Part shown: in pieces, positions 1 to 7,270 of the stretch
Numbering within the stretch: position 1 is the first letter of the stretch
Layout of the letters: each line of letters starts with the position of its first letter
NCBI GenBank assembly: GCA_965279075.1
Contig: CBDIHI010000007.1
Coordinates: 124,001 to 188,000, forward strand
Source of the DNA: SZAS-79 sp965279075
Lineage (GTDB): Bacteria; Pseudomonadota; Gammaproteobacteria; Burkholderiales; SG8-39
Direction: 5' to 3'
DNA length: 64,000 nucleotides
The notes under the pieces: generated by a model
Told to the model about the DNA's origin: nothing
The model's input: the letters and a program-made list of their open reading frames with translations, nothing else
The model's database searches: none
Translations under genes and position numbers: made by a program

Positions 1-120
1 GCCCCGCAGGGTTCGGCGGAACTGACCGGCGGGACGCCCGAAGCCCTCGGGAATCTCGTAAAGTCCGAAATCGCCAAATGGTCGAAGGTGGTGCGGGAGT
101 CCGGCGCCACCGCCGATTGA
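1..120 (+). CDS. Bug/TctC-family periplasmic substrate-binding protein, C-terminal fragment
   Basis: Only the last 39 codons are inside the window; the gene begins upstream and stops at TGA 118-120. The tail reads ELTGGTPEALGNLVKSEIAK and then WSKVVRESGATAD, the typical end of Bug (TctC) solute receptors of the tripartite tricarboxylate transport family, whose last helix carries the pattern F/L-x-x-E-I-x-K-W-x-K-V-V. Family knowledge: these are exported ligand-binding proteins of about 320 residues that bind carboxylates in the periplasm. It lies 22 bp upstream of the RutC-like gene on the same strand, so the two may share a transcript. The ligand cannot be told from this fragment. Confidence 0.72.
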   Translation, partial: APQGSAELTGGTPEALGNLVKSEIAKWSKVVRESGATAD

Positions 121-142
121 TCAACCCCGCAAGGAGAACCCC

Positions 143-529
143 ATGCCCTTCCAGCCGATCAACCCCGCGGGCTCGCCGCCCCCGCTGGCACCGTATTCCC
201 CCGGCGCCAAGGCCGGCAACATCGTCTACGTGGGCGGTACGCTCGCAATGGACGCCGCGGGCAAGACCTACGGCGTCGGCGACGTGCGCGCGCAGACCCG
301 GCACGTGCTCGAGTCGATCAGGGCCGTGCTGGCCACGGCCGGCGGCACGATGCAGGACATCGCCTTCAACCAGATCTTCCTGAAGGACCTCGCCGACTAC
401 GCCGCGATGAACGAGGTCTACAAGGAATACTTCCCGAAGAACCCGCCGGCGCGCTATTGCATCCGCGCCGACCTCGTGCGTCCGGACTTCCTCGTCGAGA
501 TCGCGTCCACCGCGCACCTGGGCGCCTGA
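143..529 (+). CDS. RidA/RutC-family reactive-intermediate deaminase
   Basis: A 128-residue protein of the YjgF/YER057c/UK114 (RidA) family, a small trimeric cytosolic enamine/imine deaminase. The conserved signature is near the C-terminus: R104 in PPARYCIRADLVRPDFLVEI positions the substrate carboxylate, and E119 follows. The N-terminal INPAGSPPPLAPYSPG stretch and the QTRHVLESIRAVLATAGGTM helix resemble RutC (aminoacrylate deaminase of the Rut pyrimidine pathway) more than housekeeping RidA. No other rut genes are visible, so a role in pyrimidine breakdown is not supported; it may remove a reactive intermediate of a neighbouring catabolic pathway. A purine-rich AAGGAGAA ribosome site precedes the ATG. 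It ends 2 bp before the DUF2889 gene. Confidence 0.88.
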   Translation: MPFQPINPAGSPPPLAPYSPGAKAGNIVYVGGTLAMDAAGKTYGVGDVRAQTRHVLESIRAVLATAGGTMQDIAFNQIFLKDLADYAAMNEVYKEYFPKNPPARYCIRADLVRPDFLVEIASTAHLGA

Positions 530-531
530 CC

Positions 532-1113
532 ATGGCCCTGTCCGCCCCGGCGCCGCGCCGGCACCTGCATACCCGCACGATCGAGTGCGAGGGCTTCAAG
601 CGCGACGACGGCCTGTGGGACATCGAGGCGCGGATCGTCGACAGGAAGACCCACAAGACCGTGGAGCCCTACCGCGGCGAGCGCGCGGCCGGCGCGCACG
701 TGCACGACATGGTGCTGCGCCTGACGCTCGATCGCGAGATGGTCGTCCGGGACATCGAGGTCACGACCAACGAGGCGCCCTATGAGCCCTGCTTTACGGT
801 GGCTCCCGCGTACAAGGGCCTCATCGGCGCCAAGGTCGGCGGCGGCTGGCGCAAGGCCGTCAACGAAAACGTCGGCGGCACCAAAGGCTGCACCCACCTG
901 AAGGAATTGCTGATGCCCGCGGCGACGGTGGCTTTCCAGACCATGGGCAGCTGGCCCACGGACCCGGATGCGCAAGGCGAGGCGAAGCCCGTCGCGCTGC
1001 ACGGGCAGGGCACCAAACGCCCGTACTTCATCGACGGCTGCAAGGCCTGGGCGGCCGACGGCGAGGTCGTGGCGAAGCTCTACCCGGCGCACCACATAAA
1101 GCCAAAGCGCTGA
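532..1113 (+). CDS. DUF2889 domain-containing protein
   Basis: 193 residues starting at the ATG two bases after the RutC-like stop; the open frame extends further upstream but only inside that gene. It looks like the DUF2889 family: an N-terminal half with LHTRTIECEGFKRDDGLWDI and A-H-V-H-D-M, and a C-terminal half with G-C-T-H-L-x-E-L and a final W-A-A-D-G-E-V-V. Several histidines and cysteines (HVHDM, GCTHL) are conserved-looking and could bind a metal, but this is inference. No signal peptide or membrane segment is visible. Function is unknown; family members often lie beside acyl-CoA ligase or aromatic-degradation genes, as here. Close spacing suggests co-transcription with the deaminase. 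Confidence 0.82.
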   Translation: MALSAPAPRRHLHTRTIECEGFKRDDGLWDIEARIVDRKTHKTVEPYRGERAAGAHVHDMVLRLTLDREMVVRDIEVTTNEAPYEPCFTVAPAYKGLIGAKVGGGWRKAVNENVGGTKGCTHLKELLMPAATVAFQTMGSWPTDPDAQGEAKPVALHGQGTKRPYFIDGCKAWAADGEVVAKLYPAHHIKPKR

Positions 1114-1182
1114 CACACCCGGCAGCGGCACCGGCCGCGCCGCCGCTATACTCGCCGCTGCTTTCAAGGAGGGGAGCGAGGC

Positions 1183-2688
1183 ATGGCGGCTGCACTGTAT
1201 TTCGGCGACCTGGTGCGTGGCGGCGGGGAGATCGCCGCGCGCGGCGCGAAGCTGGCCGGCGGGCTGGCGCGGCTGGGCATGAAGGAGGGCGACGTGGTCG
1301 CGCTCCTCCTGAGGAACGACCCGATCTACGCGGACGCAGTGCCGGCCTGCCGCACGGGCGGGTTCTACTACTGCCCGGTCAACTGGCACTTCACGCGCGA
1401 CGAAGCGCTGTTCCTCGTCTCCGACAGCGGCGCGAAAGTGCTGGTCGTCGCGGCCGACCTCTACCCGGCAGTGAAGGACGGGCTTCCCGCCGGCGTGCAG
1501 GTCCTGGTGTCCGGCGCGCTGGGCGGGAGCGCGCCCGCAGGCACGCTGGATTACGAATCCTGGCTTGCCGCGCAGGCGCCCTACGCCGGGCCGGTCGTGT
1601 CGCCGCGCGGGCACCTCGCGTATTCATCGGGCACCACCGGCCGGCCCAAGGGGGTGCTGCGCAAGCCCTGGCCGGTCGCGCAGGCCGCCGAGGCACAGCG
1701 CCGCTCCGACGAACTGTCCGCGCGGTGCTTCGGCGTGATCCCGGGCTGCCGCACGCTGATGCCCGCGCCGCTCTACCACAGCGCCCCGAGCTCGATCATC
1801 CAGTCGACGTTGCGCCTCGGCGAGCGGCTGGTGGTGATGCCGCGCTTCGACGCGGAGGAGACGCTGCGCCTGATCGAACTCCATCGCATCGACCTCGTCT
1901 ACATGGTGCCGACGATGTACGTGCGGATGCTGAAGCTGCCGGAGGCTACGCGCAAGCGCCACGACCTGTCCTCGCTGCGGTTCATCGCCTCGACCGGCTC
2001 GCCGTGCCCGCCGGACGTGAAGCGCGCCATGATCGACTGGTTCGGCCCGAAGATCTTCGAGACTTATGCGGCGAGCGAGACCGGCCTCATCACGGTGATG
2101 TCCTCGGTCGAGGCCCTGGAGCGTCCCGGCAGCGCGGGCCGGCCGGCCGGCGACGCGATCATCCGCATCGTCAGCGAGGACGGCGAGCCCTGCGCAACCG
2201 GCGAGGTGGGCCTGATCTACATGAAGCAACCGGCTTACGCGGACTTCACCTACGTGGGGAACGACGCGGCGCGGCATGCAATTGAGAAGGACGGCCTCTG
2301 CACGCTCGGCGACATGGGCTACCTCGACGCCGAAGGGTACTTGTACATCTGCGACCGCTCGGCGGACATGGTGATCTCGGGTGGCGTGAACATCTACCCC
2401 GCCGAGACCGAGCATGCGCTGATGGGTTGCCCCGGCGTGCTGGACTGCGCGGTGTTCGGCGTCCCCGACGACGAGATGGGCGAGCGGCTGATGGCAGCGA
2501 TCCTGCCCGAGCCCGGCGCGCAAGTGGATGCCGCCACGGTGGAACACTGGCTGAGGCCGCGCATCGCGGGCTACAAGATCCCGCGGGACGTCGCGATGGT
2601 CAGCGAATTCCCGCGCGACGACAACGGCAAGGTCGCCAAGAGGAAGCTGCGCGCGAAGTATTGGGCCGGGCGCGAGCGCCGGGTGTAG
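1183..2688 (+). CDS. AMP-dependent acyl-CoA synthetase/ligase
   Basis: A 501-residue member of the ANL adenylating superfamily, expected to activate a carboxylic acid with ATP and then load CoA. Motifs in order: the phosphate loop SSGTTGRPKGV at residues 148-158, the A5-type motif YAASETG, the hinge region LGDMGYLDAEGYLYICDR, the G-G-V-N-I-Y-P-A-E segment, and a C-terminal lysine in R-D-D-N-G-K-V-A-K. The ATG has a strong AAGGAGGGGAG ribosome site. The substrate is not evident: it differs from benzoate- and 4-coumarate-type ligases and resembles the broad fatty/aromatic acyl-CoA ligases common in Burkholderiales. It converges with the IclR gene, with 5 bp between the stops. Confidence 0.9.
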   Translation: MAAALYFGDLVRGGGEIAARGAKLAGGLARLGMKEGDVVALLLRNDPIYADAVPACRTGGFYYCPVNWHFTRDEALFLVSDSGAKVLVVAADLYPAVKDGLPAGVQVLVSGALGGSAPAGTLDYESWLAAQAPYAGPVVSPRGHLAYSSGTTGRPKGVLRKPWPVAQAAEAQRRSDELSARCFGVIPGCRTLMPAPLYHSAPSSIIQSTLRLGERLVVMPRFDAEETLRLIELHRIDLVYMVPTMYVRMLKLPEATRKRHDLSSLRFIASTGSPCPPDVKRAMIDWFGPKIFETYAASETGLITVMSSVEALERPGSAGRPAGDAIIRIVSEDGEPCATGEVGLIYMKQPAYADFTYVGNDAARHAIEKDGLCTLGDMGYLDAEGYLYICDRSADMVISGGVNIYPAETEHALMGCPGVLDCAVFGVPDDEMGERLMAAILPEPGAQVDAATVEHWLRPRIAGYKIPRDVAMVSEFPRDDNGKVAKRKLRAKYWAGRERRV

Positions 2689-2693
2689 GCCGC

Positions 2694-3482
2694 CTAGAGG
2701 GCACTGGCGAGCATGCGCCGGCCGCCCTCGAGCACGGGAAGCAGACGCTTCACCATGTCGTCCTTCGACATGCGCGAGGTCCGGACCGCCAGGCTCATTG
2801 CGGCAACGGTGCGGCCGGCCGAATCCACCACCGGGACCGCGATCACGCGCAGCCCGAGCTCGATCTCCTCGTCGCCGATGGCGTAGCCCTGGTTCCGCGC
2901 GGCCCGGATCGCCTCGAGGATCTCGCCTAGTCCCGTGAGCGTCTTCGGCGTGAGCTTGCGCAGTGCCGTTGCGCGCAGCGTCTCACGAGCAGCGGCATCG
3001 GTGCCCGCAGCGAGCATCACGCGTCCGGTCGCCGCGCAGTAGGCGGGCAGGCGCGTTCCCACGCCCACGCCGACCGACAGGCTGCGCCGCGTGGTCGAGC
3101 GCGCAACGAAGATGATGTCCGCGCCGTCGAGGATGGACACCGAGGCCGACTCGCCGCTGCGCTCCGACATCGTCTCGAGCACCGGCTGCACGAGCTTGGG
3201 CACGGGCGTGGAGGTAAGGTAGGCGTGGCCCAGCCGCAGCACGCGCGGCGCGAGGCGGTAGTACTTGCCGTCGAACTCGGCGTAGCCCAGGGACTCGAGC
3301 GTGCGCAGGCACCTCCGCGCGGACGCCCGCGACAGCCCTGTCAGTTGTGCCGCCTCGGAGAGTGTCAGCCTGGGGCGCGACGCGCCGAAGGCTTCGATGA
3401 TCGCGAGGCCCTTTTCCAGTCCGGCGATGCGCTCCCGGGCGTCGCCGGCACCCTGTCCGGCAGGTGAATCCCGCATTGACAC
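2694..3482 (-). CDS. tphR: IclR-family regulator of the tph-like operon (TphR/PcaR-like)
   Basis: 262 residues with an N-terminal winged helix-turn-helix (residues about 20-75, TLSEAAQLTGLSRASARRCL) and a C-terminal effector-binding IclR domain. The sequence resembles the PcaR/PobR/CatR subgroup of IclR regulators, which respond to aromatic acids (LRTLESLGY, AYCAATGRVMLA, GLRVIAVPVVDSAGR). It is transcribed divergently from the Bug receptor and oxygenase genes; in Comamonas the terephthalate operon is controlled by an IclR activator, TphR, in the same position. Two related inverted repeats in the shared promoter region are likely binding sites. A second ATG two codons in is an equally possible start. 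The effector is inferred, not shown. Confidence 0.88.
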   Translation of the reverse strand: MSMRDSPAGQGAGDARERIAGLEKGLAIIEAFGASRPRLTLSEAAQLTGLSRASARRCLRTLESLGYAEFDGKYYRLAPRVLRLGHAYLTSTPVPKLVQPVLETMSERSGESASVSILDGADIIFVARSTTRRSLSVGVGVGTRLPAYCAATGRVMLAAGTDAAARETLRATALRKLTPKTLTGLGEILEAIRAARNQGYAIGDEEIELGLRVIAVPVVDSAGRTVAAMSLAVRTSRMSKDDMVKRLLPVLEGGRRMLASAL

Positions 3483-3506
3483 GATTCTCGTTCCGTCCTA
3501 AGTTAC

Positions 3507-3542
3507 GTTCGATTATCGCAGAAATGTTCGTATATCGAACAT
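3507..3542. promoter_or_regulatory. Tandem IclR-type operator between tphR and tphC
   Basis: Two related sites lie in the divergent promoter region. The right one, 3524-3542, is ATGTTCG-TATAT-CGAACAT, a perfect 7-bp inverted repeat with a 5-bp spacer. The left one, GTTCG-ATTAT-CGC at 3507-3519, keeps the same arm and spacer size but has an imperfect second arm. Their centres are 19 bp apart, about two helical turns, so two dimers could bind the same face. GTTCG-containing repeats of this type are known for PcaR/PobR-type IclR regulators. The sites end 54 bp before the tphC-like ATG and begin 25 bp before the regulator start, fitting both activation and autoregulation. Confidence 0.6.
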
Positions 3543-3595
3543 ACTTTCGAAACCGGCGCCCCCGGGTACGCCGGACAACTATAAAAAGGAGACTC

Positions 3596-4564
3596 ATGAA
3601 ACGGCTCATCATCCTGCTCGGCTGCGCCATGGCTGCGCTCGGCACGGCACCTGCCTCCGGGCAATCGACATTTCCCAACAAGCTGGTGCGGATCGTCGTT
3701 CCCTTCCCGGCGGGCGGCTCGGCGGACGTGCTCGCCCGCATCGTCGGCGAAAAGCTCTCGGCCAAGTGGGGCCAGCCCGTGCTGGTCGAAAACCGCGTGG
3801 GCGCCGGCGGCAACATCGGCGCGGAGGCGGTCTACAAGGCCGACCCCGACGGTTACACGATCCTCTCGAGCCCGCCCGGGCCGCTGTCGATCAACCACAA
3901 CCTTTACAAGCAGCTCGCCTTCGACCCGAACAAGTTCGTGCCCATCACGGTGCTGGCCATCGTGCCCAACGTCATCACGGCGAGGGCGGACCTGCCCGCA
4001 GCCTCGGTGAAGGAACTGGTCGCCTACGCGAAAGCCAATCCCGGCAAGATCCAGTATGCCTCGCAGGGCAACGGTTCCACGTCCCACCTGTCGGCGCAGA
4101 TGTTCGCCACGATGGCGGGAATCCAGCTGACCCACATCCCGTACAAGGGCGAGGGCCCCGCGCTGGTCGACATCGTCGCGGGACGCGTCGACATCTTCAT
4201 CGGCAACATCGCGGCGGCACTGCGATTCCAGCAGGCGGGCAAGGTGAAGTTCCTCGGCGTGGCGAGCGCGCGCCGCAGCCCGGTGGCGCCCGACACGCCC
4301 GCGGCGCCCGAGATCGGGATGCCCGACTTCATCGCCAGCGCCTGGTTCGCCTTCGTCGCGCCGCCGGGAACACCGAACGCGATCGTGCAGCAGTTCAATG
4401 CCGCCACGGTCGAGGCGCTGAGGCTGCCCGACGTGCGCCAGCGGTACCTCGAGCAGGGCGCGGAGCCGGTCGGCAACTCCACCGCCGAGATGGCCGCGTT
4501 CGTGAAGGAAGAGATGGTGCGCTGGCAGAAGGTGATCCAAAGCGCCAACGTAACGCTGCAGTAG
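3596..4564 (+). CDS. tphC: Bug/TctC-family periplasmic binding protein (TphC-like)
   Basis: 322 residues from the ATG preceded by AAAAGGAG; the open frame continues upstream but would cross the operator region, and this start gives a clean signal peptide (MKRLIILLGCAMAALGTAPA, cleavage near SGQS). The mature part has the Bug fold marks: VRIVVPFPAGGSADVLARIV, VENRVGAGGNIGAEAVYKA, D-P-D-G-Y-T, and H-I-P-Y-K-G-E-G-P-A. It should bind an aromatic or aliphatic carboxylate in the periplasm. In Comamonas, TphC is the terephthalate-binding component that works with a shared TctAB permease; no tctA/tctB genes are in this window, so the permease must be elsewhere. First gene of the oxygenase operon. 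Confidence 0.88.
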   Translation: MKRLIILLGCAMAALGTAPASGQSTFPNKLVRIVVPFPAGGSADVLARIVGEKLSAKWGQPVLVENRVGAGGNIGAEAVYKADPDGYTILSSPPGPLSINHNLYKQLAFDPNKFVPITVLAIVPNVITARADLPAASVKELVAYAKANPGKIQYASQGNGSTSHLSAQMFATMAGIQLTHIPYKGEGPALVDIVAGRVDIFIGNIAAALRFQQAGKVKFLGVASARRSPVAPDTPAAPEIGMPDFIASAWFAFVAPPGTPNAIVQQFNAATVEALRLPDVRQRYLEQGAEPVGNSTAEMAAFVKEEMVRWQKVIQSANVTLQ

Positions 4565-4596
4565 TTGCCGGGACCCCGGCCCCTGGGAGTGCACGC

Positions 4597-5838
4597 ATGA
4601 TCGCAACCGAGCAACACGCCGCCTGGCCGGAAGGCATGGTGACCGGCGCGCCTTACTGGGCCTACCAGGACGAGGCGACCTACCGCCTTGAGCAGAAGCG
4701 CCTGTTCGAGGGGGCGGTGTGGAACTTCGTGTGCCTCGAGGCGGACGTCGCGAAGCCCGGGGACTACCGCACCACTTTCGTCGGCGGGATGCCGGTCATC
4801 GTGGTGCGCGGCGACGACGGCGAGATCTACGCCTTCGAGAACCGGTGCTCCCACCGCGGCGCGCTGATCGCGCTGGACGACGGCGGCAGTGGCGCGAAGG
4901 ACTTCCAGTGCGTCTATCACGCGTGGTCCTACGACCAGCGGGGCACGCTGAAAGGCATCGCCTTCGAGGAGGGTTCCAACGGCCAGGGCGGCATGCCGAA
5001 GGATTTCGACAAGGAGAAGGCGAGCCCGCGCAAACTCTACACCACGACCCTGTGCGGGCTGGTGTTCGCGAGCCTGTCGGACGAGGTGCCGACGATCGAG
5101 GAGTACCTCGGCGAGGAGATCCTCGGGCGCATCCAGCGGGTGCTGAAGAAGCCCGTCGAGGTGCTCGGCCGCTTCACCCAGGCGCTGCCCAACAACTGGA
5201 AGCTATACACCGAGAACGTCAAGGACACCTACCACGCGAGCCTGCTGCACCTGTTCTTCGGGACCTTCCGCATCACACGACTCACGCAGGGCGGCGGTGT
5301 GCTGGTGAGCGAGGACGGCGGGCACCACGCGAGTTACACGATCGACGCGCCGGGCGACGAGAAAAGCGAGGAGTACGCAAAGCAGGGCATCCGCTCCGAG
5401 GTGAAAGGCTACCGCCTCGCCGACCCCAGCCTGCTCGATTCCGTGGACGAGTTCGGCGACCGCATCCAGCTGCAGATCCTGACCGTGTTCCCGGGGTTCG
5501 TGCTGCAGCAGATCCACAACTGCCTCGCCGTGCGCCAGGTCCTGCCCAAGGGCGTGGGCCGGATGGAGCTGAACTGGACGTACCTCGGCTTCGCCGACGA
5601 CACGCCGGAGATGAGGAAGCGCCGCCTGAAGCAGGCCAACCTCGTCGGGCCTGCGGGGTTCGTTTCGATGGAGGACGGCTGCGTGGGCGGGTTCGTGCAG
5701 CGCGGCGTGACGACGGCCGGGGACGAATTCTCCGTGATCCGCATGGGCGGGGCCGGCACGCAGACGGACACCACGCGCGCGACGGAAGCCTCGATCCGGG
5801 GCTTCTGGAAGGCGTACCGCAACCACATGGGCATCTGA
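4597..5838 (+). CDS. tphA2: Terephthalate 1,2-dioxygenase-like oxygenase, alpha subunit
   Basis: 413 residues. The Rieske [2Fe-2S] site is C84-x-H86 (ENRCSHRGALIAL) and C105-x2-H108 (FQCVYHAWSY). The mononuclear iron site is D210-x2-H213-x4-H218 in ENVKDTYHASLLH, with the third ligand probably D360 in SMEDGCVGG. The surrounding text (GGMPKDF, KPVEVLGRFTQALPNNWKLY, GFVLQQI, ELNWTYLGFADD) closely matches what is known of Comamonas TphA2, more than phthalate or benzoate dioxygenases. Expected reaction: O2- and NADH-dependent cis-1,2-dihydroxylation of terephthalate. The next gene encodes the beta subunit, 1 bp after the stop. Substrate is inferred from sequence resemblance and synteny; a related para-substituted benzoate remains possible. 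Confidence 0.88.
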   Translation: MIATEQHAAWPEGMVTGAPYWAYQDEATYRLEQKRLFEGAVWNFVCLEADVAKPGDYRTTFVGGMPVIVVRGDDGEIYAFENRCSHRGALIALDDGGSGAKDFQCVYHAWSYDQRGTLKGIAFEEGSNGQGGMPKDFDKEKASPRKLYTTTLCGLVFASLSDEVPTIEEYLGEEILGRIQRVLKKPVEVLGRFTQALPNNWKLYTENVKDTYHASLLHLFFGTFRITRLTQGGGVLVSEDGGHHASYTIDAPGDEKSEEYAKQGIRSEVKGYRLADPSLLDSVDEFGDRIQLQILTVFPGFVLQQIHNCLAVRQVLPKGVGRMELNWTYLGFADDTPEMRKRRLKQANLVGPAGFVSMEDGCVGGFVQRGVTTAGDEFSVIRMGGAGTQTDTTRATEASIRGFWKAYRNHMGI

Positions 5839-5839
5839 C

Positions 5840-6343
5840 ATGGGCGCCATGACCGGACTGGCCGGCGTGCCCGCCGCCGACCTCAACTCGCGGCTCATCC
5901 AGCTGAATTCCGACTATGCGCGCGCGATCGACGATGCGCGCTTCGAGGCCTGGCCGGAGATGTTCTCCGAGGACTGCCTGTACATGCTGACCACCGCGGA
6001 CAACCACGCGCAGGGCATGCCGGCGGGCCTGATGTACGCGGATTCGCGCGGCATGCTGAAAGATCGCATCTCGGCGCTGCGCGAGGCCAACATCTACGAG
6101 CGCCAGCGCTACCGCCACATCGTCGGCCTGCCGGCGGTCCTGTCCGTGGAGGGCGGCCGCGCCAGGACGGAGTCCTCCTTCCTGGTGGTGCGCATCATGC
6201 GGGACGGCACCATGGAGGTGTTCGCCACAGGGCGCTACCTCGACGTGGTCGAGGAAAGCGCTGACGGCGCGCTGCGGTTCCGCGAGCGGGTCGTGGTCTG
6301 CGACAGCAACCGGTTCGATACCCTCGTCGCGATCCCGCTGTAA
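5840..6343 (+). CDS. tphA3: Terephthalate dioxygenase-like oxygenase, beta subunit
   Basis: 167 residues of the aromatic-ring-hydroxylating dioxygenase beta family (SnoaL/NTF2-like cone fold), which packs against the alpha subunit and has no cofactor. Recognisable segments are EDCLYMLTTADNHAQGMPAG, the conserved DRISALREANIYERQRYRH block and the end C-D-S-N-R-F-D-T-L-V-A-I-P-L. These parallel known TphA3 proteins, though this one is slightly longer at the N-terminus; an internal ATG at 5849 would bring it nearer the usual length. It starts 1 bp after the alpha gene and ends 11 bp before the dehydrogenase gene, so translation is probably coupled. Confidence 0.87.
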   Translation: MGAMTGLAGVPAADLNSRLIQLNSDYARAIDDARFEAWPEMFSEDCLYMLTTADNHAQGMPAGLMYADSRGMLKDRISALREANIYERQRYRHIVGLPAVLSVEGGRARTESSFLVVRIMRDGTMEVFATGRYLDVVEESADGALRFRERVVVCDSNRFDTLVAIPL

Positions 6344-6354
6344 CGGCCCGGGCC

Positions 6355-7263
6355 ATGCGCATCGCGATCACCATAGGCGACCCCAACGGCATCGGGCCCG
6401 AGATCGCCGTCAAGGCGGCAAGGAAATTCGCCGGTACCGGCGTGGAGCCGCTGCTCGTGGGCGACGCGCACGTGATCCGCAGCTACGGCGGCCAGGGCCT
6501 GGCGATCGCGCCGGTCGATGCGCTTGACCCGGCGGCGTTCGCGCCAGGGCAGGTCGACCCCCGCGCGGGCGCCGCGACCGTGGCTTACGTGCGCGAGGCC
6601 GTGCGGCTGGTGGAGGCCGGGGAAGTCTCCGCCATCGTCGCCTGTCCGCAATCCGAGACCGCGATCAACGGCGCCGGGATCCCTTTCTCCGGCTACGCCG
6701 GGCTGCTCGCGCAGCTGACCGGCACGCCCGAAGACAAGGTGTTCCTGATGCTCGTCGCGGCGGGCCTGCGCATAGCGCACGTTACGCTGCACGAGAGCGT
6801 GAAGAGCGCCCTCGGCCGCATCACCATCGATCGCATCGTAGCGGCCGGCCTCGCGACGGTCAGGGCCGTGCAGCGGCTCGGCGTCCCCAACCCCAGGCTC
6901 GGCGTGTTCGGGATCAACCCGCACGCGGGCGAGGGCGGCCTGTTCGGCGACGAGGACGACCGCATCACGAAGCCCGCGGTGGCCCGCCTGAAGGACCTGG
7001 GCGTGCTGGCCGACGGACCGGTGGGCGCCGACGTGATGCTGTCGCAAAGAAAGCACGACGTGTACCTCGCCATGTTCCATGACCAGGGACATATCCCGAT
7101 GAAGCTGCTGTCGCCGCTGCGGTCTTCCGCGCTGTCGATCGGCACGCCGGTGCTGTTTTCCAGCGTGGGCCACGGCTGCGCGCACGACATCGCCGGCAAG
7201 GGCATGGCCGACCCGGTGTCGGTGATCGAGACGTTCGCGCTGCTCGGCGGCGCGGCGCGCTGA
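6355..7263 (+). CDS. tphB: PdxA-like dihydrodiol dehydrogenase (TphB-like)
   Basis: 302 residues of the PdxA family, with the metal-binding histidine segments AHVTLHESVKSALGR, FGINPHAGEGGLFG and MFHDQGHIPMKLL, and an N-terminal AITIGDPNGIGPEIAVKAA. By name it could be 4-hydroxythreonine-4-phosphate dehydrogenase, but its place between the oxygenase beta subunit and the reductase is that of TphB, the NAD-dependent 1,2-dihydroxy-3,5-cyclohexadiene-1,4-dicarboxylate dehydrogenase that yields protocatechuate plus CO2. Segments such as ACPQSETAINGAGIPFSGY and GADVMLSQRKHD also resemble TphB. A vitamin B6 role is unlikely in this operon. The reductase gene begins 7 bp after the stop. Confidence 0.87.
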   Translation: MRIAITIGDPNGIGPEIAVKAARKFAGTGVEPLLVGDAHVIRSYGGQGLAIAPVDALDPAAFAPGQVDPRAGAATVAYVREAVRLVEAGEVSAIVACPQSETAINGAGIPFSGYAGLLAQLTGTPEDKVFLMLVAAGLRIAHVTLHESVKSALGRITIDRIVAAGLATVRAVQRLGVPNPRLGVFGINPHAGEGGLFGDEDDRITKPAVARLKDLGVLADGPVGADVMLSQRKHDVYLAMFHDQGHIPMKLLSPLRSSALSIGTPVLFSSVGHGCAHDIAGKGMADPVSVIETFALLGGAAR

Positions 7264-7270
7264 CCCGGCC

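Noticed and set aside
3464..3595. Upstream extension of the tphC-like gene
   Set aside because: It would translate through the operator region and remove the signal peptide from the N-terminus; the ATG at 3596 has a good ribosome site.
6355..7263. Vitamin B6 gene pdxA
   Set aside because: Family is right, but the position between oxygenase beta subunit and reductase and the TphB-like segments favour a dihydrodiol dehydrogenase.
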